Below, piece after piece: positions 9,373-18,584 of a stretch of 62,844 nt of DNA. How positions within the stretch are numbered: the stretch's first letter is position 1; each line of letters starts with the position of its first letter. The position numbers were made by a program, and so were the translations under genes. The notes beneath the pieces were generated by a model. The model worked only from the letters and a program-made list of their open reading frames with translations. It did no database searches and was not told the origin of the DNA. Origin of the DNA: an uncultured Eubacteriaceae bacterium (lineage in GTDB: Bacteria > Bacillota > Clostridia > Lachnospirales > CAG-274); NCBI GenBank assembly GCA_947167715.1, contig CAMVJD010000014.1, positions 1 through 62,844 on the forward strand. Direction: 5' to 3'.

Positions 9373-10224
9373 TCAAAACCTCGCGCGCAAAAGCGAAATA
9401 TAATACCTTAAATCAATAGCCGTATGCATAAGAAAGGTCACAAAAAAATTATACTTGTCCTTGTAATATTTGTCGTAAAATACCCGTATGCCGTCGCGGA
9501 AATGCTTTATTACAACGGGATTTTTGGTGCGCAGGCCGCTCTGACCCTTAAGGTGTATCATAAGCCCCTCTGCATAGTAAACTACCTTATATCCCATTAA
9601 TTTTACCCTATAGCAAAGGTCGATATCCTCGCCGTACATAAAAATACTTTCGTCAAAGCCGCCGCTTTCCTTAAAAAGCGTTGTCGGCATAAGCATAAAT
9701 GCGCCGCTTACGCTGTCTACCTCGGCGGTTTGATGCTCGTCAATATAGCTCATGCGGTAACCGCCCATAAGCTTGCTTTTGGGGAAAAGCCTGTCCAGAT
9801 GCATTACATAGCAAAAACTGTTCAGCGGTGTGGGAAAGCCGCGCTTGCAGCCGTGGTCAAGGGTACCGTCCTTTAAAAGCGTGCGTATACCCAGACAGCC
9901 GATATCCGCGTTATTGTCCATATATTCAATGCATTTGTCAAGCGTGCCCTCCTGCATAATGGTGTCGGAATTAAGGAAAAGCACATAACGGCCCCCGGCA
10001 ATTTTTGCACCTACGTTGCAGGCATAGCCAAAGCCCTTGTTTTCCACGTTTTCAATAACATTTACGCGGCTGTCGTCCGAGTGATAGGCCTCGCCCTTGT
10101 CGGATGAATTGTCGGCTACTATTATTTCGTATTTTATTTTATGCGTGGTGTCAAAAACCGCGTTTATTGTCTGCGCTGTCAGCTTTTTTGTGTTGTAGTT
10201 TACAATAACTATTGATAGATCCAT
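9373..10224 (-). CDS. Family 2 glycosyltransferase (WbbL-like)
   Basis: A 283-residue GT2 enzyme with LSIVIVNYNTKKLT at the start, VADNSSDKG for the nucleotide, and LFLNSDT as the metal-binding motif; the GEDIDLCYR block near residue 200 is the usual catalytic-base region of dTDP-rhamnosyl and related transferases. Its ATG overlaps the stop codon of the DUF896 gene by one base (TAATG), so it is translationally coupled to it. It is the first of three GT2 genes in this operon. Confidence 0.85.
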   Translation of the reverse strand: MDLSIVIVNYNTKKLTAQTINAVFDTTHKIKYEIIVADNSSDKGEAYHSDDSRVNVIENVENKGFGYACNVGAKIAGGRYVLFLNSDTIMQEGTLDKCIEYMDNNADIGCLGIRTLLKDGTLDHGCKRGFPTPLNSFCYVMHLDRLFPKSKLMGGYRMSYIDEHQTAEVDSVSGAFMLMPTTLFKESGGFDESIFMYGEDIDLCYRVKLMGYKVVYYAEGLMIHLKGQSGLRTKNPVVIKHFRDGIRVFYDKYYKDKYNFFVTFLMHTAIDLRYYISLLRARF

Positions 10225-10427
10225 TATTTTTTCTTTTTTAATTTTACCTCGTTGCCGTTCTCGTCAACAAAATACATATTGTCAAGGTAGTTTTTCTTGA
10301 AGCTATCGCGGAATTTTTTTATATATTCCGCACGAAGCGCCTGCTGCTCGGCCTTTTCTTCATCGGTAAGACCCTCCTCCTTGGCTTTGCGCGCAAGAAG
10401 ATTGATTTTTTTTACCAGTTCGTCCAT
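10224..10427 (-). CDS. DUF896 family protein (YnzC-like)
   Basis: A 67-residue soluble helical protein with the DUF896 pattern: INLLARKAKEEGLT, EEKAEQQALR and a conserved FR-SF stretch. Bacillus YnzC is the reference member; its biochemical function is not established. Here it heads the glycosyltransferase operon and overlaps the first GT2 gene by one base. The lysine-rich tail is ordinary for the family. A consensus promoter lies at 10463-10491. Confidence 0.88.
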   Translation of the reverse strand: MDELVKKINLLARKAKEEGLTDEEKAEQQALRAEYIKKFRDSFKKNYLDNMYFVDENGNEVKLKKKK

Positions 10428-10462
10428 AATTATTTCACCATAGCCAAAAATATTTCAGTATG

Positions 10463-10491
10463 ATTATAGCACAAAGCCGCATTGCCGTCAA
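10463..10491 (-). promoter_or_regulatory. Promoter of the DUF896-glycosyltransferase operon
   Basis: On the minus strand TTGACG (10486-10491), a 17-bp spacer and TATAAT (10463-10468), ending 35 bp before the DUF896 start. Confidence 0.75.
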
Positions 10492-10576
10492 TAAAATTTA
10501 AGTTTTTGCCGCGAAATCTCCACCGGAATTTCGGGTTTGCTCTCAAAACGGGAAAAGTCAAAAAATAAAATTTATC

Positions 10577-10605
10577 TTGTAATATACGTTTAAAAATGAT
10601 AAAAT
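10577..10605 (+). promoter_or_regulatory. Promoter of the cca operon
   Basis: TTGTAA (10577-10582), 17-bp spacer, TAAAAT (10600-10605), followed by the GAGGTGA ribosome site and the cca ATG at 10631. The intergenic region is divergent with the DUF896 promoter. Confidence 0.6.
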
Positions 10606-10630
10606 TATTGTATAGTGAGGTGACCGGGAA

Positions 10631-11896
10631 ATGTCCGAGGATTTGCGTATAGAGATGCCGTCTGTGGTACGGGAAATAATAAAAATACTGGAGGCTGCGG
10701 GGCACGAGGCGTTTATTGTGGGCGGCTGTGTGCGTGACAGCATAATGGGCCGTGTGCCGAAGGACTGGGATATAACCACATCTGCGGCGCCCGAGGCGGT
10801 AAAGGCCGTGTTTGCATCCGTGCCCGCCTTTCACACCGTTGATACGGGCATAAAGCACGGTACGGTAACGGTGGTAAAGGATCATATAGGCTATGAGGTC
10901 ACTACCTACCGTATTGACGGAGAATATACGGACAACCGTCATCCCGACAGCGTTTTATTCACCGACGATATAACGGGCGACCTTGCGCGGCGTGATTTTA
11001 CAATGAATGCCATAGCCTACAACCCCCAAAGGGGATTTGTAGACCCATACGGCGGCATAGAGGATATAAAGCGTGAGCTTATACGCGGTGTCGGCAATGC
11101 GGCGGCGCGCTTTGACGAGGATGCGTTAAGGATAATGCGTGCTGTCAGGTTTTCCGCGCAGCTTGATTTTGAAATAGAGGAAGAAACAAAAAAAGCGGTC
11201 TTTGAAAAGGCCTTTCTTATAAAAAATATCAGCACGGAGCGCATACGCGAGGAATTCACAAAGACCCTTATGAGCGATTATCCCGAGATGATAGACGTTT
11301 TTAAGCAGACGGGCATACTTGATATTTTTATCGGGGAAAATGACTTTGGTACGGATATCCATTTCCGTATGCTCCGGCTTTGTCCCAAACAGCTGCCTGT
11401 GAGGCTTGCGGTGATAATGGCATTTACAAGCTGCACGGACATATACAAGCGGCTGAAAAAAATGACCTACGACAACGATACTGCGCGTATGACGGCGGAT
11501 ATTGTAAAATACCAAAGCCTGCCGCTTGACAGCGAGTACGATATGCGCATGCTTATAAATAAAATGGGCGTGCATGGCGCTTTGCTTGAACTGTATTTCC
11601 GCGGCGCTGTCGATATTAAGGATATAATAGATATAGACCACGCAAAAGAAATTGCAGGGCTGCACGGCATATACGACAAAATTATAAAAGACGGCGACTG
11701 CTGTACCATAAAGGACCTTGCGGTAAACGGCGGCGACCTTATGGCCGCGGGAGTGCCAAAGGGCAAAATAATGGGCGTTCTGCTTGAAAAGGCACTTGAC
11801 AAGGTGCTTAATGAGCCAGGGTTTAATAATAAGGAAAAAATATTAAATTACATAAAAAACGAATTGGTTTTAATTCAAAAGGAGGAACAACAGTAA
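10631..11896 (+). CDS. cca: CCA tRNA nucleotidyltransferase
   Basis: Adds or repairs the 3' CCA of tRNAs using CTP and ATP, without template. The class II nucleotidyltransferase head is clear: FIVGGCVRDSIMG (about 29-40), the catalytic D45-x-D47 in PKDWDITT, and RRDFTMNAIAYNP, then the neck and body helices to residue 421, a normal length. The tRNA-Ser gene in this window (17497-17583) does not encode CCA and so needs this enzyme. Its stop codon overlaps the start of a giant secreted pectate lyase by one base (TAATG), with an AGGAGG site inside the end of cca, an odd partner for a housekeeping gene. Confidence 0.95.
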   Translation: MSEDLRIEMPSVVREIIKILEAAGHEAFIVGGCVRDSIMGRVPKDWDITTSAAPEAVKAVFASVPAFHTVDTGIKHGTVTVVKDHIGYEVTTYRIDGEYTDNRHPDSVLFTDDITGDLARRDFTMNAIAYNPQRGFVDPYGGIEDIKRELIRGVGNAAARFDEDALRIMRAVRFSAQLDFEIEEETKKAVFEKAFLIKNISTERIREEFTKTLMSDYPEMIDVFKQTGILDIFIGENDFGTDIHFRMLRLCPKQLPVRLAVIMAFTSCTDIYKRLKKMTYDNDTARMTADIVKYQSLPLDSEYDMRMLINKMGVHGALLELYFRGAVDIKDIIDIDHAKEIAGLHGIYDKIIKDGDCCTIKDLAVNGGDLMAAGVPKGKIMGVLLEKALDKVLNEPGFNNKEKILNYIKNELVLIQKEEQQ

Positions 11897-14800
11897 TGAA
11901 GAAAAAATGCATACCCTTGACATTGGCATTTTTAATGGCCTTTTCACAGGCTGTGCCCGCCTTTGCGGCAGAGGCTCCGGGTGAATGGGTGTCCGGCTGG
12001 ACGGGCAAGGCAGGCAGCACGGAATACAGCGTTGATATTTCGGGCGACAGCTTTGTTTTAAGCAACAACAAGGTAAACAACGGTAAATTTACCGACGGCG
12101 AGGACAGCATTATCTACGCCGCAAAGAAAATATCGGGCGAGGAGGATTTTACCTTTTCCGCGACCGTAAGCATCGACAGCTACTCCGTAATGGAAGAGAG
12201 CAGCAACCCCCAGCAGGGCTCCGTGGGTATCGCTGTGCTTGATGAGCTTTACAACAAGACGGATGATATCGCCTATACGGACTCTCTGTTTTTGGGCAGC
12301 TATGCTCCCGATAAAAAATCGGATATGGCAATTTACCCCATTATTCGCGACAACAGCGATAAAAAGGCTGTCGGAGAGGCACTTTCGGGCACGTTTAAAA
12401 ATTCGGGCGAGGGCCTTGGCGAATTTGACCTTAAAATAGAAAAATCGGGCAATATGTATACCTTTACCTGCGGCGACAAGAGCTATTCGGCAGAGGTCTA
12501 CAGCTTTGACGGCGATATCTACCCCGCACTTTATATTGCAAGAAACGCAAAGGCAAGCTTTAAAAATGTTAAGCTTGAAATTGCGGACAAGCGCCCTGTA
12601 AAGGTGGAAATAAAGGATGCGCAGACCGAGTATTTCTACGGACAGGCATTAAAGCCCGTAAAGGCGCTTGTAAGCTATAGTGACGGCTCAACGGCGGAAA
12701 CAAGCGAGCTTTCCGTTAAGGGCTACAAGGCGGAAAGCCTTGGCAAGCAAAAGCTGACCGTAAGCGCAGGCGCGGCAAAAACTCAGTTTACAGTTACGGT
12801 AAAGCCCCGCACGGTACAGGGCATAAGCGTGGATTATCTTCCCATTAAAACAAAATACCCCAAAAACGGCGTATTCAGCTCGCAGGGTCTTCAGGTGAGT
12901 GCAGTCTATGCGGACGGCTCGACCGAGATACTTGACAGCGAGGATGTCAATATCAGATTAGGCGGCAAAAATATCAAGGACGGCGATATTCTGCCGACAT
13001 CGGGCAAGCTGACGGCCATTGTTTCAAGAAAGGACGAAAAGGGCGTTAAGGCCGGAAAGGCGGTAGACCGCTTTGATGTTGAGGTATCGCCAAAGACGGT
13101 TGAAAAGCTTGAAATAACCCCGCCCGCAAAAACAAATTACTATATCGGGGACGAGCTTGACACCGCTGGTCTTCTTGTAAAGGCCGTTTATACGGACGGC
13201 TCATCCGAGCTTTTAAATAAAAACGAATATACCATATCGGGCTTTACAAGCGATTTTGAGGAGAAAAAGCTGAGTGTGAAGATAAGCCCCGTAAGCGGCG
13301 GCGCAGACGGCAGCTTTGATGTAAGCGTTAAAAAGCGCAGCGCGGAAAAGCTGGTCATCACCAAATACCCCAAGACCTCGTACAGCCTTGGCGAGGAATT
13401 GGATACCGAGCTGACCGCGGCTGTTTTATACGACAACGGCGACCTTGAAAATACAACTGCCTACACGGTTGACGCCTCGGCGGTAAATACCCTTGAAGAG
13501 GGCGAATATATTTTGATTGTAAAGCCGACGGACAGCAAGCTTTCGCCTGTTTCGCTTAAGGTGGGAGTTAAGGACGAGGCTCCCCACTATTGGCGCAAGA
13601 GTGCCTTCGGTCAGTCCTCGGGCAGCGGCGACGATGAAAAATCAAGAGTCACCGCAGACGAGTACGGCACCGTAAACGGCAAAATAAATGTACACGCCTG
13701 GGACGGCGCGGGCAAGATAACCAACGACCATGACGGTATGACATATTATTATACCTCGGTATCGCCCGACGAGAATTTTATGCTTTCGGCGGATGTGACG
13801 GTAAATAAATATCTTGAACACGATAACGACGACACCAAGAGAAACGGTCAGGAGGCCTTTGGTATTATGGTGCGTGACGCTGTGCCCTTAACGGCGGAGG
13901 ACGGCTCGCAGACGGTAAGCGAGGCGGATGCACAAAAGGACGGCGACGGCGTGAGCGTACCCCTTGAGGGCAGCAAGCTTTTTGCGTCAAATATGGCGCT
14001 TTTGGGCGGCTACAGCGGCACGGGCTGGCCTAATGACGCAAGCGACCCAAGCTACGAGAAAAGGACAAAGCTTAACCGCATAAATCTTTTGGTAAGACAG
14101 GGCGTTGAGGCTACGGACGGCGGCGGCACCAGAATAGGCCCGACTGCGCTTTCGTCAAGCTTCCCTGCAGAGGGCAATAAATACCGTCTGACTATGCAAA
14201 AGCTTAACGGCGGCTTGTATGTAAGCTGCTATGATTATCAAAATAACGAGACCAAGGAAAACTTCTATTATGACGACAGCTTTTTAAGCACGCAGACACC
14301 GCAGACCTATGTGGGCTTCTTTGCGGCACGCTGGGCGGATATAGATGTTGAAAATGTGGAATATTACACCGAAAACAGGGCATACAGCCAAACCATTTCA
14401 CAAAAGAGCGATAACAGGACTGCGCCCTATGTTTGGGTGACCTCGAGCGAATATTCCGCCGATACGAATTACACCCTTGGCATAAGGGCAGAGCGCACGC
14501 CCAAGGGACGTCTTACGGTAAGGCTCAACAACAATATCGTTGCACGCGATATGGAGGTAGAAAGACTTATATCCCTTAATGTAAAGCTTAACCCCAACTC
14601 GGCAAACCGCTTTACTATTGTGTATACACCCGACGATACACAAAGCCTTACGGATTATTCGCCCGTAATTATGCATCACACCGTTTACCAGAAGAATATA
14701 TCAAAGTCTGTAACGACCCTTTACGCTTCTCCCGACGGCAGCTTCAAGGGCGACGGCACCAAGGAAAAGCCGCTTGATGTTTACAGTGCGGCAGGCCTTA

Positions 14801-15780
14801 TCCGGCCGGGTCAGACGGCGGTGCTTGCAGAGGGTACCTATAAAATGACAAAGCCCTTTGAGGTGGTCAAGGGCTGTGACGGCACGGCAAGTGCATACAG
14901 AACGGTAAAGGCAGACGGCAAGGTAGTTTTTGATTACCAGGGCGAATATGCAGGCGCCGTGGTTTCGGGCAATTATTGGCATATTCAGGGCATTGAATTT
15001 ACAAACTGCGGCCCCAACCTTAAGTGCTTCCACCTTGGCGGCAGCTACAATATAATTGAGGACTGCAAGTTCTACAATAACCGGGATATGGGTCTTCAGA
15101 TAAGCCGAACAGATGACAGCAGCGACAGAAAGACCTGGCCGTCCTATAATAAAATAATAAACTGCGAGTCCTACAACAACTGCGACCCGTCCAAGATAAA
15201 TGCGGACGGCTTCGGCGCAAAGCTTACCGTGGGCGAGGGCAATATATTCAAGGACTGCAGGTCGCACCACAATGTAGATGACGGCTGGGACCTTTATACA
15301 AAGACAGGCACAGGTGCAATAGGTGCGGTCACGCTTGAAAACTGCGCTGCTTATAAAAACGGTATCCGCCTTAACGAGGACGGCACCGAAACAAGCTATG
15401 ACGCAGGCGGCAACAACGGCTTTAAGCTGGGCGGCGAAAATGTTGCGGTAGCTCACAGGCTGGTAAACTGCGAGGCCTATGACAATGTGCATAACGGCAT
15501 TACCACCAACTCAAACCCCGCCTTGATACTTGAAAATATTAAAAGCTATAATAATAAGGCCGCTAATATCCGCCTTTACAGCGACAAGCCCGAAAATTAC
15601 GCTTATACCGTAAAGGGCGTTGTATCCTACGGCGGCGGTGAGCCCGATGTCATAGCTACCGTTACCGACAACAAGGGATATAAAAACAACAGCGATACTC
15701 CGCTTTTAAGCGAGATAAACTACTTTGATACGGACGGCACGGGCGGCAAAAACAGCAAGGGTGAATCGGTAAAGAAATGA
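11896..15780 (+). CDS. Secreted multidomain pectate lyase, family PL9
   Basis: Extracellular enzyme cleaving polygalacturonate by beta-elimination. Layout of the 1294 residues: signal peptide (1-24, ending AFAA); a jelly-roll-like domain (about 30-235); four bacterial Ig-like repeats (about 236-560, each with a YSDGST/YADGST-type motif); a second domain related to the first (about 565-850); a linker domain to about 945; then the PL9 parallel beta-helix. The catalytic set of family PL9 is present: D1104 in NADGF, D1128, D1129 and D1132 in DDGWD for calcium, and K1177 in NGFKLGG as the base. There is no dockerin or sorting signal, so it is probably released or held by the binding domains. It overlaps cca by 1 base and the GH5 gene by 4. 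Confidence 0.93.
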   Translation: MKKKCIPLTLAFLMAFSQAVPAFAAEAPGEWVSGWTGKAGSTEYSVDISGDSFVLSNNKVNNGKFTDGEDSIIYAAKKISGEEDFTFSATVSIDSYSVMEESSNPQQGSVGIAVLDELYNKTDDIAYTDSLFLGSYAPDKKSDMAIYPIIRDNSDKKAVGEALSGTFKNSGEGLGEFDLKIEKSGNMYTFTCGDKSYSAEVYSFDGDIYPALYIARNAKASFKNVKLEIADKRPVKVEIKDAQTEYFYGQALKPVKALVSYSDGSTAETSELSVKGYKAESLGKQKLTVSAGAAKTQFTVTVKPRTVQGISVDYLPIKTKYPKNGVFSSQGLQVSAVYADGSTEILDSEDVNIRLGGKNIKDGDILPTSGKLTAIVSRKDEKGVKAGKAVDRFDVEVSPKTVEKLEITPPAKTNYYIGDELDTAGLLVKAVYTDGSSELLNKNEYTISGFTSDFEEKKLSVKISPVSGGADGSFDVSVKKRSAEKLVITKYPKTSYSLGEELDTELTAAVLYDNGDLENTTAYTVDASAVNTLEEGEYILIVKPTDSKLSPVSLKVGVKDEAPHYWRKSAFGQSSGSGDDEKSRVTADEYGTVNGKINVHAWDGAGKITNDHDGMTYYYTSVSPDENFMLSADVTVNKYLEHDNDDTKRNGQEAFGIMVRDAVPLTAEDGSQTVSEADAQKDGDGVSVPLEGSKLFASNMALLGGYSGTGWPNDASDPSYEKRTKLNRINLLVRQGVEATDGGGTRIGPTALSSSFPAEGNKYRLTMQKLNGGLYVSCYDYQNNETKENFYYDDSFLSTQTPQTYVGFFAARWADIDVENVEYYTENRAYSQTISQKSDNRTAPYVWVTSSEYSADTNYTLGIRAERTPKGRLTVRLNNNIVARDMEVERLISLNVKLNPNSANRFTIVYTPDDTQSLTDYSPVIMHHTVYQKNISKSVTTLYASPDGSFKGDGTKEKPLDVYSAAGLIRPGQTAVLAEGTYKMTKPFEVVKGCDGTASAYRTVKADGKVVFDYQGEYAGAVVSGNYWHIQGIEFTNCGPNLKCFHLGGSYNIIEDCKFYNNRDMGLQISRTDDSSDRKTWPSYNKIINCESYNNCDPSKINADGFGAKLTVGEGNIFKDCRSHHNVDDGWDLYTKTGTGAIGAVTLENCAAYKNGIRLNEDGTETSYDAGGNNGFKLGGENVAVAHRLVNCEAYDNVHNGITTNSNPALILENIKSYNNKAANIRLYSDKPENYAYTVKGVVSYGGGEPDVIATVTDNKGYKNNSDTPLLSEINYFDTDGTGGKNSKGESVKK

Positions 15781-17390
15781 TAAGAAAACTTACAGCAAGA
15801 TTAACGGCGCTGACTGCCGCGATAATTATGGTCTTTCCGCAGGCATATATTTTTGCTGCGGATAAGACCCCACAGGAAATAGTTGATGATATGCGCCTTG
15901 GCTGGAACCTTGGCAACACACTTGACAGCTTTGGCGGAGGCAGCGATCCCGAAAAGGCGGAAGTCTATTGGGTAAATGTAAAGACAGACAAACAGATGAT
16001 AGACGATGTTAAGGCAAAGGGCTTTAACACCGTAAGGGTGCCCGTGACATGGCATGAAAAGCTGACAAACGGCAGGATAAACGAAAACTGGCTTAAACGT
16101 GTCAAGGAGATAGTTGATTACTGCATAGACAACAATATGTATGTTATCCTTAATACTCATCACGAAACCGACTATATCGTGCCGACCTACGAAAAGGCGG
16201 ATGAGTCCGAGGCCTATTTAAGGAACTTATGGTCGCAGATAGCGCCATATTTCAAGGACTATGACGAGCATCTTATTTTTGAAACGCTCAACGAGCCGAG
16301 AGTTATCGGCGGCAAGGACGAATGGGCAGAGGGTACTGCGGAAACAAGGGCGGTCATAAACCGCCTTAATGCCGCTGCCGTAGAGGAAATAAGAAAAACA
16401 GGCGGCAGCAATTCCACCCGCCTTATTATGTGTCCCGGCAATGCGGCGCATATACCCACAGCATCCGATTTTAAACTGCCTGATGATAAAAATGTTATCC
16501 TTTCGGTGCATAATTACGCGCCCGACGGCTTTGCCATGGCGCAGAACGGCACAAATACCTGGGGCAGCGACAGCGATAAAAGAGAAATGAACGCATGGCT
16601 GAGAAAGCTTTACGACACATATGTTTTAAAGGATGTTCCGGTCGTGATAGGTGAAATGGGTGCTACGGACAAGCTTAATACTGCCGCGCGCGAAGCATGG
16701 GCAAAATATTACGCGCAGACGGCAAAAAGCTACGGCATTACCTGTGTTGTATGGGATAACAATGTTATTACCACCGATACAAATGATGTAAAGGAGCATT
16801 TCGGCCTTTATAACAGGGCCTCTCACAGCTGGTACTACGGCGGTATTGCAGATGCCCTCTCTGCGGGCGTTGATGCTGCAAAGCCCTGCGACCCATATAC
16901 GTTCACGCTTTATTCGGGCGAGACCGTAAATTTGAGCAATTGGGATAACACAGCCATAACCGACGATTTGCCGTATCTTGCGGCAGGATATTGTATTACG
17001 GTAAAATATACGGGCAGTGTCCCGAATCTGGTGATGCAAAACTACAATACGGGCGAATGGAATGTTATTTCCGCCGATAAGGCGAAAAACGGCATTGCCC
17101 GATATAGCTATGAAAGTATAGAAAAGGCCTGCAAAACAGGTTATAAAAATCAAATACAAATGCTTGTTTCCGCTGCGGGCAGCGATACCGCCTTTACCGA
17201 GGTGAGCGTGACAGCCCCGCATAAAAAGGGCGATGTGGACAGCAGCGGCAGGGTGGATAATAAGGATGCAAGACATATCCTTATTGCGGCCTGCGGCCTT
17301 ACAAGCGTATTTGGCAGCGAATATTCGGATATGGACGGCAACAATACCGTAAATTTGCTTGATGTGATATTGGCCTTACGCGCCAAATAA
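15777..17390 (+). CDS. GH5 endoglucanase with C-terminal dockerin
   Basis: Secreted glycoside hydrolase, 537 residues. Signal peptide about 1-27 (ending IFAA). The GH5 barrel spans about 30-360 with GWNLGNTLD, NTVRVPVTWHE, the acid/base E173 in LNEP and the nucleophile E293 in IGEMG; the pattern fits the endoglucanase/xyloglucanase branch (GH5_4-like), substrate by inference. Residues about 365-480 form a beta-rich binding-type domain. The last 54 residues are a type I dockerin: GDVDSSGRVDNKDA and SDMDGNNTVNLLDV, two calcium-binding loop-helix units. It starts in the ATGA overlap with the PL9 gene. The dockerin implies a cohesin scaffold, none of which is in the window. Confidence 0.93.
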   Translation: MIRKLTARLTALTAAIIMVFPQAYIFAADKTPQEIVDDMRLGWNLGNTLDSFGGGSDPEKAEVYWVNVKTDKQMIDDVKAKGFNTVRVPVTWHEKLTNGRINENWLKRVKEIVDYCIDNNMYVILNTHHETDYIVPTYEKADESEAYLRNLWSQIAPYFKDYDEHLIFETLNEPRVIGGKDEWAEGTAETRAVINRLNAAAVEEIRKTGGSNSTRLIMCPGNAAHIPTASDFKLPDDKNVILSVHNYAPDGFAMAQNGTNTWGSDSDKREMNAWLRKLYDTYVLKDVPVVIGEMGATDKLNTAAREAWAKYYAQTAKSYGITCVVWDNNVITTDTNDVKEHFGLYNRASHSWYYGGIADALSAGVDAAKPCDPYTFTLYSGETVNLSNWDNTAITDDLPYLAAGYCITVKYTGSVPNLVMQNYNTGEWNVISADKAKNGIARYSYESIEKACKTGYKNQIQMLVSAAGSDTAFTEVSVTAPHKKGDVDSSGRVDNKDARHILIAACGLTSVFGSEYSDMDGNNTVNLLDVILALRAK

Positions 17391-17451
17391 GCCTGCGGCA
17401 CTTGACTGATTATAATTTAAAAAATTTTTTTAAAAAAAATAAAAAAAATAC

Positions 17452-17480
17452 TGGATTTTTATTTTAAGATATGTTATAAT
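17452..17480 (+). promoter_or_regulatory. Promoter of tRNA-Ser
   Basis: TATAAT (17475-17480) lies 16 bp before the tRNA, with a weak -35 TGGATT (17452-17457) at 17 bp. An A-rich tract (17420-17450) just upstream could act as an UP element. Confidence 0.5.
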
Positions 17481-17496
17481 AGTCAAGTGCTGTTAT

Positions 17497-17583
17497 GGAG
17501 AGTTAGCGAAGTGGTCATAACGCGCCGCACTCGAAATGCGGTTGTCCTTTTTGGGCACGTGGGTTCGAATCCCACACTCTCCG
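17497..17583 (+). tRNA. tRNA-Ser (anticodon CGA)
   Basis: An 87-nt class II tRNA. The acceptor stem GGAGAGT (17497-17503) pairs with ACTCTCC (17576-17582), discriminator G at 17583. The anticodon stem CCGCA/TGCGG encloses CTCGAAA with anticodon CGA, reading UCG. A long variable arm (around GTCCTTTTTGGGCAC) and the T-arm GTGGG-TTCGAAT-CCCAC follow. The G73 discriminator and long variable arm are serine identity features. CCA is not encoded. Confidence 0.96.
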
Positions 17584-17601
17584 TTTTATACACAATAAAA
17601 A

Positions 17602-17621
17602 ACCGAGCTTTAGGGCTCGGT
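17602..17621. terminator. Bidirectional terminator between tRNA-Ser and the pilin gene
   Basis: ACCGAGC (17602-17608) pairs with GCTCGGT (17615-17621), with A-run on the left and T-run on the right. It serves the tRNA on the plus strand and the pilin gene on the minus strand. Confidence 0.9.
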
Positions 17622-17641
17622 TTTTTTGTGCTTTTAACTAT

Positions 17642-18391
17642 TTAGTCAAGGGCAAGATATGTGTTGCTAATAGCAGGATAAACCCTGTACAGCGGCCAAC
17701 ATGCGCCCTTACCGTTTGAACAGCTTATATATACCTCTACATAGGTGGGGTCATTGGGACGGCAGGCAATAAGGTATGTATCGCCGTAAAGATCCTGTCC
17801 TGTGTAAGGAGCACCGGAAGTGGTTTTGATATATTTGCCGTTTTTGTCTTTCTTTCGGCAGCCAAAGTTTGCTACACAGTAGGTAGACCAGTTTTTGCGC
17901 TTTTGTATATCAATAAGCGGAAGTGCCTTGTGCAGGGCTGTTTCAAAATCAGCTGCCTTTCCCGTACTGCTTGCACCATCGGCACAGTTAAAGAACTTTC
18001 TGTCGGTATTGAGCCGGTTTTCGTGGGTACGGTACATCTGTACAACGTAGGTGGTCGAAAAATCGTCTTCAACATATGACTTAAGATTGTTCTTTTGCTG
18101 ATTCAAGGTCTTATTTTCGTTGTATATCTTTTTATAGCTATACATCCACGCATCATACGCCTTTTTGTCCTCAAGCAATAAAAGTGTAGCCGTTTCGCCG
18201 ATTATCTTTGCCTCCTGAAGGTCGGATACCTTATGCGCCTTTCTTATGTATAACTGTACATAAGGCACAAGGTTTGATACAACAACAAGTATTATGGCAA
18301 TTATAACTACAATTTCTGTAAGCGAAAAGCCGCTTTCGCTTTTTAAAAGCCCTAATCGTGATAAGAACGCCTTTTTAATATTTTTTAACAT
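17642..18391 (-). CDS. Orphan type IV pilin-like protein
   Basis: A 249-residue protein with a prepilin signature: a 20-residue basic leader, G21 before the cleavage site, then FSLTE with the diagnostic Glu at mature position 5 (E26), and a hydrophobic helix to about residue 45. After prepilin peptidase cleavage it would assemble into a pilus or pseudopilus. The globular part (50-249) has many Lys and several Cys and is not one I recognise. The length exceeds a typical minor pilin. No pilus ATPase, platform protein or peptidase gene is nearby. It has a fully consensus promoter (18455-18483) and shares a terminator with tRNA-Ser. Confidence 0.82.
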   Translation of the reverse strand: MLKNIKKAFLSRLGLLKSESGFSLTEIVVIIAIILVVVSNLVPYVQLYIRKAHKVSDLQEAKIIGETATLLLLEDKKAYDAWMYSYKKIYNENKTLNQQKNNLKSYVEDDFSTTYVVQMYRTHENRLNTDRKFFNCADGASSTGKAADFETALHKALPLIDIQKRKNWSTYCVANFGCRKKDKNGKYIKTTSGAPYTGQDLYGDTYLIACRPNDPTYVEVYISCSNGKGACWPLYRVYPAISNTYLALD

Positions 18392-18454
18392 TTTAAATCC
18401 CCCTCCCGAGTTGGAATAATATATAAATATATAATTATTTGTTTCTGTGAATAT

Positions 18455-18483
18455 ATTATATAAGAAAAAGACAATTATGTCAA
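18455..18483 (-). promoter_or_regulatory. Consensus promoter of the pilin gene with upstream direct repeats
   Basis: On the minus strand TTGACA (18478-18483), exactly 17 bp, TATAAT (18455-18460): a perfect sigma-A promoter. Just upstream of the -35 the plus strand has two TTCACAAA copies (18491-18498, 18502-18509) 11 bp apart, on one face of the helix, a possible activator or repressor site. Confidence 0.8.
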
Positions 18484-18534
18484 TAGTTTATTCACAAAAT
18501 GTTCACAAAAATATAAAAAAAAATATACAAAAAA

Positions 18535-18560
18535 GCAAGCCGATAATAGAACCGGCTTGC
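18535..18560 (-). terminator. Terminator of the MerR-type regulator gene
   Basis: GCAAGCCG (18535-18542) pairs with CGGCTTGC (18553-18560); on the minus strand the stem is followed by a U-run. It lies 25 bp after the stop of the regulator gene. Confidence 0.85.
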
Positions 18561-18584
18561 TTAATGTAAAAATGCAATATGTTG

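Noticed and set aside
14701..15492. 263-codon open frame on the minus strand
   Set aside because: It lies opposite the PL9 catalytic domain, has no ribosome site and has the composition of an antisense shadow.
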